Below the pieces are notes generated by a model, which worked only from the letters and a program-made list of their open reading frames with translations, ran no database searches and was not told the DNA's origin. This document shows, one piece after another, positions 54,926 to 64,000 of a DNA stretch of 64,000 nt. The translations under genes and the position numbers were made by a program. Within the stretch, counting starts at the first letter, position 1; every line of letters begins with the position of its first letter. The DNA comes from Xenoacremonium recifei. Lineage: Eukaryota > Ascomycota > Sordariomycetes > Hypocreales > Nectriaceae. The stretch lies in the NCBI GenBank assembly GCA_012184525.1, contig WOFQ01000005.1, positions 62,001 to 126,000 of the forward strand. Reading direction: 5' to 3'.

Positions 54926-56453
54926 ATGAAGTGCTTTTCGCTTGCCTCCCTGGCGTGTGCTTTGTATTTGGGAACTCATCGTGGTTTTGCAGCGCCATCT
55001 GAAACCCACTTTGAGCAGAGAGATGGAGGTTTCGTCAATGGGGAGCCCGAGGATGGAAATGGAAAAGGCGGTCCAATACTAGGTGAGCAAGCTTTCTGAG
55101 ACTTTCTACCCTTTTCGAACATGAGCTCAATTCGTGACTTAGGTGGAACAAACGAAGACATCGACCTCCAAAATCCAGACAATCTTGGCCGCCAATCCAC
55201 TGATAGCGGCGTGGTACCCAACATAAAATGGAGTTTCTCCAACTCCAAAACTCGAATCTTCAATGGCGGCTGGGTCCGCGAGCAGGTCATCACCGATCTA
55301 CCTTCCAGTCACGACATCTCTGGTGCTCAACAGCACCTTGAGAAGGGAGCCATTCGAGAAATGCATTGGCATCGAGTGGCAAGTTTACCCAGAACGGCTT
55401 TTGATAGCACCAGTTGACGATGATATCCAGGCTGAATGGGGTGTCGTATACAATGGATCCGTCATGATATCTGCTGCGGATGAGTACGGCCGATATCAAG
55501 TCGAGAAGCTCAATTTCGGAGACGTTTGGTATTTTCCCAAAGGCGTCCCTCATACCATTCAAGGCCTTGAGGACGAGAACGAATATCTTCTCGTATTTGA
55601 TGAAGCAGACTTTGACAAGACGGGGTAAGCAGAAGGCTGAGCTGAGGCACACAGTTTATGGGAAACGCCACTAACATCTAAAGCACCACATTCGCTGTCG
55701 ACGACTGGATTAGCCACACTCCTAAAGATGTTCTTGCTAAGAACTTCGGTGTAGATGTCTCGTTCTTCGACAAAGTCCCCTCTCCAGACCCGTATATCTT
55801 GCCAGGCGTGATCAGCAAGTATAATGTCACTGGTGCTCCTGGTGGCGCTCTGACTGGGAAAAACTCATTCGTTTACCGTACCTTTGACCACCCACCCGAG
55901 AAGATTGGCGGCACTGGTGGGACGTTTTATAAGATTGATTCGACGACGTTTCCGGTGGCTAAGACTCTTGCTGCCACTTTCGTCTCGCTCAAACCAGGCG
56001 GTCTTCGAGAGTTGCACTGGCATCCCAACGTACATAAAGCCTACCTCTGATACTGGGATCTGTGAACTAAAGTCATCGCAGGCCGAAGAATGGCTCTACA
56101 TTCAACAGGGCCAAGCAAAGGCGACTGTATTCTTGGGTTCCGCAACCGCCCGAACGTTCGATCTAATGGCGGGAGATACGGCTGTGTTTCCAGACAACTC
56201 AGGGTGAGAGCAGAATGGTCGAGCCTGGTTTGAGACCTTGAATCGCTGACTGCATCCACACAGCCATTACGTTGAAAATACAGGTGATGAAGACCTCTGG
56301 TGGATCGAAGTTTACAAGTCGGATCGCGTGGTCGACGTCTCTTTGACGCAATGGCTGGCTTTAACGCCCGCGGATATTGTCGCCCAGACCCTCAATGTTC
56401 CCATAAGCTTCGTTCAGAAACTGAAGAAGGTCAAACAGGTTCTTATTTCGTAG
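54926..56453 (+). CDS. Secreted bicupin oxalate decarboxylase
   Basis: Six exons: 54926-55082, 55143-55378, 55431-55624, 55684-56029, 56082-56203 and 56264-56453, giving 414 residues. MKCFSLASLACALYLGTHRG begins a signal peptide. The family converts oxalate to formate and CO2 with manganese. Cupin 1 has REMHWHRVAEW (His127, His129, Glu133) and PKGVPHTIQG. Cupin 2 has RELHWHPNAEEW (His307, His309, Glu in AEEW) and PDNSGHYVENTG. Both metal sites look complete. The second intron seems to start with GC (GTG|GCAAGT); using the GT three bases earlier would delete a residue inside the first metal motif. Oxalate removal suits plant-associated or brown-rot-like habitats and pH control. The MYND gene follows after 187 bp on the same strand. 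Confidence 0.92.
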
Positions 56454-56640
56454 GAGAGCCGTTGACGCTGCATGATGCAATGCTTAGTTCTATGGCTGCT
56501 GTGGCATTTATCTGCAGCGGAGAGAAGAGAAAACAAAAACATTTGGGGGCTATTTACTGCCAGCATTTCCCCAACTGCCCTGTCCCCAAGTTTCATCATC
56601 TTGCACCATCAGAAGTAGCGGTCTGCCAACCAAACTCATC

Positions 56641-57339
56641 ATGAATCTCAGCTGCACGGTCTGCTCAAAGTCCTCAAACATTAAAAAATGTGCAAAATGT
56701 TCAGAGACGCCCTACTGTTCGCGTGAGTGCCAGAAGGCCGACTGGAAGGCCCATAAGAAGATCTGCGGGAAGGGTTCGCCCCAGCCCAAGCTCACGCCAC
56801 CTAAGGGTCTCGATGAAGGCATTACCAACCCCTTCACGCGGCTCGACAACGGGACATGGCTCCATGGGCGCTCTGAAACTGACACCTACCGAATTCTGCT
56901 GGACGCGTATCGCCTGAGGGCTGATGACGACTTCAAGATGGCGGGTGACATGAACATGCGCAGCATGTACGCTGGACAGTCTGATGCGCTCGGAGATTTC
57001 CAGGATTTCCTCGACGATGCGGAAGAGCGTCCCGGACTGCTTCCGACATGGTGGGATGAGGATAAACGCCGCACTTGCGAGAACATGGGCATGGACGACA
57101 ACGTCTGGCAGAACTTGAAACGTACAACCAAGAAGGGCGACATCATCGAGCACTATGGCGATGGTCAATTTCCCATGCAGTTGCGGATGTTTGCGGAGGC
57201 TGTGCTCCAACGTGGTCCGGGAGGACAGAACGGAACAGGAATGATGAAGATGATGGCTTCGATGGAACAGGGAAACATGGGAGATCGAAAGATGACTTCG
57301 ATTGATACGTTGACTGGGAATGTTACGAATCTGCGTTGA
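56641..57339 (+). CDS. MYND-type zinc-finger protein
   Basis: Intronless, 232 residues. The N-terminal MYND finger has all ligands in order: CTVC, KCAKC, YCSRECQ and HKKIC (residues 5-42). MYND fingers bind short proline-rich protein motifs. The rest has a conserved-looking block (TYRILLDAYRLRADDDF, GLLPTWWDEDKRRTCENMG) known from small fungal MYND proteins of unknown role. The C-terminus is Met/Gly-rich. No enzymatic domain is visible. Confidence 0.88.
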   Translation: MNLSCTVCSKSSNIKKCAKCSETPYCSRECQKADWKAHKKICGKGSPQPKLTPPKGLDEGITNPFTRLDNGTWLHGRSETDTYRILLDAYRLRADDDFKMAGDMNMRSMYAGQSDALGDFQDFLDDAEERPGLLPTWWDEDKRRTCENMGMDDNVWQNLKRTTKKGDIIEHYGDGQFPMQLRMFAEAVLQRGPGGQNGTGMMKMMASMEQGNMGDRKMTSIDTLTGNVTNLR

Positions 57340-57499
57340 TCTGTATGAAACTTTGCTAGCATAAGAAATGATTTCCTAGGAGAGAAAAACCCATGTAGAT
57401 ATCTTGAGGGGTGCCTTGATGATATTATTTGACAAAGTCACTAACCCGCTGTTGGCCAAGGCTTCCATTCCTCGAGGTATACTGGGTTTCTATGCATGG

Positions 57500-59526
57500 T
57501 TACTCTTCTCCCTTAATAACCTCGCCCGCTTGAGACTTCTGTACATCAGTCACATAGGATTTCATCCTCCAGGCCGGGATCCTCTTCATGTACATTTCAT
57601 CCAACTCAGCTGCGTTTCGATGGCTAGGCTCTGGGACGAAGAAGTACACCAAGACGCAGGTGATCGAACCAGTTCCGAGGAAGAGCCATGCTGTCCGATA
57701 ACCCCAATTTACCCCATTGACATCCACTATACAATGTTAGGAAGTACAGAAAATGGCCAAGGGACCAACACTTACACATTTTCGGAACCGAAGTGTTGAA
57801 GGTCAAGCCAAACACTACTGATATAGCGGCCGCGAGGCCAGCAGTTCTAGCTCGGAGCTTCTGTGAGGCGATTTCTCCTACGAAAGCCCATCCGAGGTTG
57901 CCCAGAGCAGTGCTGAAGAATGACCAAACACAGGCTACAAATATAAGAAAGTCCTCCAAGGCTGCTGTCTTCGGTACGGTACTTAAGATACCCACAACGA
58001 GCATAGCTACTGAACAAACAATACTAGCAATCAGAACAATGATGCGACGGCCGAACTTATCCGTCCAGAGCATAAGGAATATGGAGGTACATAGAGCGAT
58101 GACCGCTGTAGAACAAATTAGCCATGCCTTTAGGGAGCTTCATTAGACTTACTCAATATTGTAGTGATCAGAAACGGATTTGTAAATCCAGACTGTTTGA
58201 AAAACAAGCTAGCATAGGTATTAAGAAAAGAGAGCCCAGTGAGCTGTTGCGCACAAGCTGGCAGAGCGGCACCAAGCGTGCGGAGAGCATTCCCGCCTCG
58301 GAAACAGTCAATGTAGGAGAGCGCCAGCTTCTTGAAAGTCATTGACTCTCCCTCCAATTCTTGACGCACTCTATGCTCTTCAAGAATTGTATTTTTAATA
58401 ATGGCATACTCCATCTCCACCGAGTATCCATCAACTTTTCCATTGACGCGTTCGAGTGTTCTTTTTCCTTGCTCGTCCATGTCTCGCTCGGCGTAGTAAT
58501 GAGGCGTCTCCGGTAGCCACAGGAAAATGGGCAGCATAAGGCCCAGAAACCCCCACTGCGTTAGAATCGGGATCTTAAACTCCATTTCATTCGTATCTTG
58601 GACGACAGTCAGGACCAGTGGCGCGAGAAACTTGCCGATCGTGTTCCAGAGGCCATACGTCAATACCATGGCTCCTCGAATATTCACAGGCGACCATTCG
58701 GTGATGTAGATCGGTAGCGTCGACTGAATAGCTCCAATACCGATGCCAGCAAGGAACTTAGCGCCGGCCCAGTCTCTCCAGTTTCTGACGGTCGTTTCGA
58801 GAGCGACGGACTGCTCAACAAGGGTCAGTTGATTGCTACACAAGTGACAGAATGATAAAGCTGGAATAAGTTAACTAACCGCTGCCAATATAATCCATAA
58901 GAGGTAAAGAGTCTTCTTTCGACCGATCAAGTCGGAAATCGGGTTCAGAAAGATCATCCCGACTAGTTGACCCAGTGATTGCAACGCGCCCCAAAGGGCT
59001 GTATAGTTTGCATTGAGGGTGTATTCACCTTCGCTATTTAGGAAGCCGACATGATCGATAAACCCCTGGTTGGCTATAACATTTCCTACATCTTGTTAGT
59101 TATCAGCACTGAATCGGTCTGTGTTCGGAGAGAGCACCATTCAAGGTGTACTGGTATCCGTCGCTGGCTGCGGCAATGGACAAGAGGTTGCAAACTAGAA
59201 CGGCCTATATAGAGCATGAAAATTAGACTGTATACAAGAGTCAGGTCTCGTTACGAAATACGTACCTTTTTGAATCTTTTCACGGTTTCCCACAGTCCTA
59301 ATCCATCGTAGTCAGACTTAAGTAACAGTTCTCGATGATTTAACGCAGGGATGTTCTGCATTTCCACGGCTCCGGGCCTGATTTCATCCCCAGCCTTGTT
59401 GGCCATTTCTGCTTCTTCGTAGTCGTTGATGTTAATGTTCGTGTATGATGGTGTGCTCACTTTGATCGGTGACCTTGTTCGAATTGTGGTTTCGGTGGAT
59501 TTATGTTCCAGGAATTGCCAAGCCAT
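57500..59526 (-). CDS. MFS sugar transporter, probable rhamnose/rhamnoside uptake
   Basis: Six exons: 59526-59266, 59204-59138, 59085-58880, 58810-58153, 58105-57776 and 57726-57500, giving 582 residues. Twelve transmembrane segments and sugar-porter signatures are seen: NPISDLIGRKKTLYLL, AGAKFLAGIGIGAIQSTLPI, LPETPHYYAERD, ALPACAQQLTGLSFLNTYAS, DKFGRRIIVL and FVPEPSHRNAAELDEMY. The PESP-type motif reads LPETPHY, and the sequence resembles fungal alpha-glucoside/hexose permeases. An 87-residue cytosolic N-terminal exon is present. It diverges from a GH78 rhamnosidase with a 256-bp shared promoter, so rhamnose or a rhamnoside is the likely substrate; that is inferred from context. Confidence 0.9.
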
Positions 59527-59782
59527 CTTAGTCTTGATGACTCGGTTGAGCAGCCCCCGAGCCGGGTTACGCGTCCCTCGTGAACCATGGTTCTCAATAT
59601 CTCGGACTTGTCTCCGATGTCAAACCCCGCGTTCAGCTGGCTTCCCCATGGGGTGACGATCTCTTTCGATCGGGCAAGATACAACCGAAAGCCGCGTTAT
59701 TAGACTCCGAAACCGGGTATAGAAATCCGATTCATCATCGCAAAGAAGTTTAACCTCAAGTTTAGACATATCATTTGAGAAT
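59527..59782. promoter_or_regulatory. Bidirectional promoter of the rhamnoside module
   Basis: The 256 bp between transporter and rhamnosidase starts contains the inverted pair CGG-N8-CCG at 59603-59616, a form bound by Zn2Cys6 dimers. One CreA-like site occurs (GCGGGG on the minus strand near 59625-59632). Other CCG/CGG triplets are present. Regulation by a rhamnose-responsive Zn2Cys6 factor and carbon repression is plausible, not shown. Confidence 0.5.
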
Positions 59783-62476
59783 ATGGCGGTGAGCATAGCC
59801 CAAGTAACTGCCGAGCATCACCACGACGGGCTGGGTCTCTCCACTCCAACCCCCCGTCTCTCTTGGCGCTTCAATGGTACGTCGACAAGAGCCTGGCGCC
59901 AGCAGGCATACAAAGTGCAGGTTATCCGCGCAGGTGCATGTGAGGAATATCACGTGGACTCAACTGAGTCGGTCCTCGTTCCCTGGCCCTCTACACCTTT
60001 GTCATCCCGGGAGCGAGTTGTCGTCAAAGTCTCCGCTATTGGAGAGGATGGCGTCGGGACTGATTGGGCCACCTTGGCCGTTGAAGCAGCCCTTTTCGAC
60101 CGTACGGACTGGACTGCTAAGATGATATCTTGCCCCCCACAAGAGATCAGCGCATCAAAGCGTCCGTTCCGACTTCGTCATCAATTTCATCTCACTGCAG
60201 AGGCAGAGTTTGCAAGGCTCTACTGCACAGCCTACGGCATTTATGAAGTGGAGATAAACGGACGCCGTGTTGGTGATCATGTTCTGGCGCCTGGGTGGCA
60301 GTCCTATAACCACCGTCTGCACTACCAAGTGCACGATGTCACCCGTCTTTTACGAAAAGGCGAAAATGTAATCGGAGTCTACGTCGGAGAAGGTTGGTAT
60401 GCTGGCAGGCTTGGGCGGCCAGGCGTCTCTAACATCTGGGGAGAGAGACTCGGTTTTCTCGGACAGCTTGAAGTTGATGGACGGGTGATATGCGCAACGG
60501 ATACAAATTGGGACTACCTTGAAGGTCCAGTACTGAGCTCAGAAATTTACAACGGAGAAGTCTACGACACAAACCTGTCTGATCCCCGCTGGTCTACCGA
60601 GTCATCAACACCAGCGATATTGGGCAAAGCGGAGGAATTGGACTTTCCAAAAGTCGTACTTGTCTCCCCAGAGGTAGCCCCTGTTCGAAAGATCATGGAG
60701 GTGAAAGCAAAACAAATCTTGACTACTCCTACCGGCAAAAAGGTCCTTGACTTTGGTCAAAATCTTGTGGGTTGGCTGAGAATTGAAGTCGATGTTAGAG
60801 GCAAAGGTGAGCTTTGTCTCAAGCATGCAGAAGTCATGGAGCATGGCGAGCTCGGTGTCAGGCCACTGCGAACCGCTCAAGCGCGTGATACCCTCGTCTT
60901 AGGAGGACCTACAAAGGGATGGGAGCCGAAATTTACCTTTCATGGATTTAGGTACGTCTCATTCTAAGAATCTCAGAAAAGCGACAGGAATTCGAGAAAA
61001 TTAGTTTAACACCGAGATGACAGGTACGTGGAGGTAACTGGCCACGACTCAGTTTCTATCAATGACTTTACGGCGATTGTCATATCATCGGATCTCCGCC
61101 GCACCGGAACGTTCGAATGTTCCCATAAGTTTATCAACCAACTTCACGAGAACACTGTTTGGTCGATGCGCGGCAATTTCGTTTCCGTTCCGACCGATTG
61201 TCCTCAGCGAGACGAGCGACTCGGATGGACAGGCGATATTCAAGTCTTTGCTCCGACGGCCAATTTTCTCTATGATACCTCTGGTTTCCTCAACAGTTGG
61301 TTAGACGACTTGGCTGTAGAGCAACAGAGCAATAACTCGATCGTCCCAATTGTCATTCCGAATATCCCAATGACGACCCAGGGTCATCAGAATCGGCCAA
61401 TGGCGGTTTGGGCCGACTGCGTAGTGATAACGCCATGGGATCTGTACCAATCTTTCGGAGACCGAGAAATCCTCAGGAAGATGTGGAGTAACATAGTGAG
61501 CTGGCTTGACCATGGTGTACCTCGTGATGCCGACGGCTTTTACTCAACCGTGACTCCCCAGTTTGGAGACTGGCTTGATCCTCGCTCTCCTCCCGCACTG
61601 CCCGGAAATTCACCAACAGACCCCTATATGGTTGCTAATGCCTACCTTGTCTACACTACGGACTTGGCGAGCAAGATTGGAGCTGTTCTTGGGGAAGGCG
61701 AAAAGGCTGCAAAGTATTCAGATGACGCTAAAAGGCTCACGAAGCTATTCAAAGACACTTACGTTACACCAAGGGGACGTCTGGCATGCGATACACAAAC
61801 TGCTTATAGTCTGGCACTCAAGTTTGGTCTAGCAGACCCCAAGCAGATACCAACGTTGAGATCGAGATTGGATTATCTGATCCGTTGGGAAGCATTCAAG
61901 ATCACCACAGGTTTTGTTGGGACACCAATAATCTTGGATGTGTTGGCAGAGAACGGGATGCTCGACCTGGCATACCGGATGCTTCAGGAGCGTGATGAAC
62001 CAAGTTGGCTGTACCCAATTCGTATGGGAGCTACGACAATATGGGAACGATGGAACTCGATGCTCCCGGATGGATCGATCAACCCGGGGCAGATGACTTC
62101 CTTCAACCACTATGCTCTTGGGTCCGTCTGTGCCTTCTTACATCGTGTCATAGGAGGACTTTCTCCAGCTGTTCCGGGATGGAAGAGGGCCTTGGTATAT
62201 CCACAGCCTGGCGGCACAGTACGTCACGCCAAGACGTCATATGATTCTCCTTACGGGCTCTACGAAGTCGATTGGAGTTGTGAGGGAAGCAGAATGACTA
62301 CTTGTGTCAAAGTGCCTCCAAACGGGGAAGCTCGTGTGGTGCTTGAAGGTGTGGACGAGATTGTCTATAGTGGTGAATATAAATACGAGACGCGATGGAT
62401 AGAGAGCCCTGCTTGGCCACCACAGCATATCCAAGGACCGCAGGTAACTATAACAGAGTCGCATTTCGTTCCGTAG
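59783..62476 (+). CDS. Intracellular alpha-L-rhamnosidase, GH78
   Basis: Exons 59783-60951 and 61024-62476 give 873 residues. The enzyme removes terminal alpha-L-rhamnose from glycosides such as flavonoid rutinosides or pectin-derived oligosaccharides. Domains in order: N-terminal beta-sandwich (TPTPRLSWRF), carbohydrate-binding-like domain (LYCTAYGIYEVEINGRRVGD, VYVGEGWYAGRLG), the concanavalin-like GH78 domain (LDFGQNLVGWLRI), then the alpha/alpha-barrel. The barrel has VPTDCPQRDERLGWTGD near residue 452 with the predicted acid, VWADCVVITPWDLYQ and TTIWERWNSMLPDG with the predicted base. There is no signal peptide, so it acts on substrates imported by the adjacent transporter. Confidence 0.94.
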
Positions 62477-62839
62477 CCATAGATACAAGTGAGCTGGATT
62501 GACACTCAGAAACTCAACCAACAATGGCTTGTATCATCGAGCCAGTAAATAAAAAGAATTGACCTTACTCTGTGCTCAAAAACAGCATCTTGTCTAGGTG
62601 CGTATAGGTACTTCCAGGTTCTCACCCACCCTTTCACTTACAAGCGAGACAAGCGCTATCGGCGAAGCTTGCGCTGGATCTCAGTGGAGCTCCATGAACC
62701 CCACAGGTGCCTGCCGCTAACGAAGCTCCCGTCCTTATGACGATTGCGAGATATCGTCCGAACCCGCTCTCAACTCTCTCATCTTTTTATCTTCAATTGA
62801 GCCAAGAGCGCCTCTTCTGCGCTCTGTAAGCAAGTCGCC
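62477..62839. other. Intergenic: promoter of the M20 peptidase gene
   Basis: No gene recognised. A CT-rich segment precedes the next start. Confidence 0.5.
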
Positions 62840-64000
62840 ATGAGAGCTGCCAATATCGCTTATGCTTTGGCCTCCACAGCGCTGGCATTCGCCTTCGATC
62901 AACAGCCACTGCGTCCGACTACAGAGGCCACCCGCTACAGCTACAGCGAAAGCACCGACAACGCGCCGTCATACCGCTCCGAGCTCATCAGCTTGCACAA
63001 GTCCCTGATCTCGATCGAGTCGATATCCGGCACCGAAAACGAAGTTGGGAACTTCCTCGCCGAGTACCTGCACGACAAGGGATACATAACAGAGCTCCAA
63101 TTCGTGCCACCGCGGGCGAACACGCCGAAAGGCAAAGAACGGTTCAATGTTTTGGCGTGGAAGGGGTCCGACAAGCCCACCCCAAAGGTCCTGGTGACGA
63201 GCCACATCGATGTTGTGCCGCCACACATTCCGTACGGGATCGATGACGGCGAGGTCACCAAGGATACCATGATTACCGGACGAGGAAGCGTGGATGCCAA
63301 GGGCAGTGTGGCGGCCATGGTCACCGCGGTGGAGGAACTCGTGAATGCCAAGGAAATCGACGGCGACAAAGTCATGCTGCTTTTCGTTGTTGGCGAGGAG
63401 GTTTCAGGCGACGGGATGCGCGCCTTTAGCGACTCCATACAAGCAATGGACCGCCCAACCAAGTTCGACGCCGTCATCTTCGGGGAACCCACGGAAAACA
63501 AGCTCGCCTGCGGTCACAAAGGCGGTCTATTCTGCGATGTCACTGCGCGTGGTCTTGGTGGCCACAGTGGTTATCCCTGGCTGGGGAAATCGGCGAACGA
63601 GCTTATGATTCGCGCCATGGGCAAGATTATGACCACCGACCTCGGTAGCAGCGAGCGGTTTGGCAACACGACTGTCAACATCGGGAGATTCGATGGCGGA
63701 GTGGCTTCGAATGTTATCGCCGAGCACGCTTTCGTCGGAATGGCTATACGTGTAGCCATCGGTCCTCAGGAGGAGGGCGGCAAGATCGTGCAGAAGAAGG
63801 TCCAGGCTATTTTGGACGAGATTGACGAAGAGGCCTTCGACTTTGACTGCATCCCGCCGTACGGATTTGTCGAGTGCAACTGCGAAGTCGAGGGGTTCGA
63901 GGCCATTGTTGTCAACTACGGCACCGATATCCCCAACCTCAAGGGTGACCATACGCGATACTTATACGGACCCGGGTCGATTCTGGTGGCTCACGGTGCG
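62840..64000 (+). CDS. Secreted M20 metallopeptidase (carboxypeptidase-like), partial
   Basis: Open from ATG 62840 to the window edge, 387 codons without stop or visible intron; the C-terminus is missing. MRAANIAYALASTALAFA is a signal peptide. M20 dizinc motifs are visible: VTSHIDVVPP (His, Asp), GRGSVDAKGSVAAMV (bridging Asp), VVGEEVSGDG (catalytic and ligand Glu) and FGEPTENKLA. GLGGHSGYP begins the lid/dimerisation domain. The family includes vacuolar carboxypeptidase S, acetylornithine deacetylase-like enzymes and secreted fungal M20A carboxypeptidases. The signal peptide favours the last. The exact substrate is unknown. Confidence 0.9.
   Translation, partial: MRAANIAYALASTALAFAFDQQPLRPTTEATRYSYSESTDNAPSYRSELISLHKSLISIESISGTENEVGNFLAEYLHDKGYITELQFVPPRANTPKGKERFNVLAWKGSDKPTPKVLVTSHIDVVPPHIPYGIDDGEVTKDTMITGRGSVDAKGSVAAMVTAVEELVNAKEIDGDKVMLLFVVGEEVSGDGMRAFSDSIQAMDRPTKFDAVIFGEPTENKLACGHKGGLFCDVTARGLGGHSGYPWLGKSANELMIRAMGKIMTTDLGSSERFGNTTVNIGRFDGGVASNVIAEHAFVGMAIRVAIGPQEEGGKIVQKKVQAILDEIDEEAFDFDCIPPYGFVECNCEVEGFEAIVVNYGTDIPNLKGDHTRYLYGPGSILVAHGA

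Overview
The window is nuclear DNA of a filamentous ascomycete (Pezizomycotina). Most genes carry short introns of about 50-90 nt with GT-AG ends and CTAAC/CTGAC-like branch sites, and the proteins have typical Pezizomycotina architectures: a Zn2Cys6 regulator, DUF7924, fungal P450nor (CYP55) and endo-beta-1,6-glucanase. LSU rRNA sequence near 35.4-36.6 kb carries group I introns at two sites (E. coli positions 2449 and 2563) that are often occupied in Hypocreales. I therefore favour Sordariomycetes/Hypocreales, at moderate confidence. I see 25 protein-coding genes (one cut by the right edge), two tRNA genes and one rRNA pseudogene. All exon boundaries were worked out by eye from splice signals, reading phase and family conservation.

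Left part, 0.4-35 kb, is mostly core biology. In order: a stand-alone GARS (purine synthesis) without the usual AIRS half; a TBC/RabGAP-like protein whose catalytic finger residues look replaced; a short-chain dehydrogenase converging on a Zn2Cys6 transcription factor; a DUF7924 protein; a DUF3445/HDOD haem protein; a GT31-type glycosyltransferase; the NatB auxiliary subunit NAA25/MDM20; the twin-CX9C protein COX23; the beta subunit of geranylgeranyltransferase I; ILM1; a KIN4-like kinase; the chromatin remodeller SWR1; and complex I subunit NDUFB8.

Middle, 35.4-36.9 kb: a degenerate piece of 25S/28S rRNA interrupted by two group I introns lies between NDUFB8 and a tRNA-His gene. It is far from any rDNA array in this window and carries a change at a key sarcin-ricin loop base, so it is a relic.

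Right part, 37.9-64 kb, looks accessory: P450nor (denitrification), an uncharacterised ascomycete protein, a 14-TM DHA2 drug exporter, a secreted endo-beta-1,6-glucanase, an AT-rich gene-poor stretch, a Gly/Asn-rich secreted repeat protein, tRNA-Pro, a bacterial-type CoA-disulfide reductase/rhodanese fusion, a secreted oxalate decarboxylase, a MYND-finger protein, and a divergent pair of sugar transporter and intracellular GH78 alpha-L-rhamnosidase. The last pair shares a 256-bp promoter and probably forms a small rhamnoside uptake-and-cleavage module. The window ends inside an M20 metallopeptidase gene.

No clearly new multi-gene system is visible. The strongest unusual points are the intron-bearing rRNA relic, the lone GARS, the finger-less TBC protein, the intronless CoADR-rhodanese gene, two GC-AG introns, and an unresolved coding-looking stretch upstream of the KIN4-like kinase.
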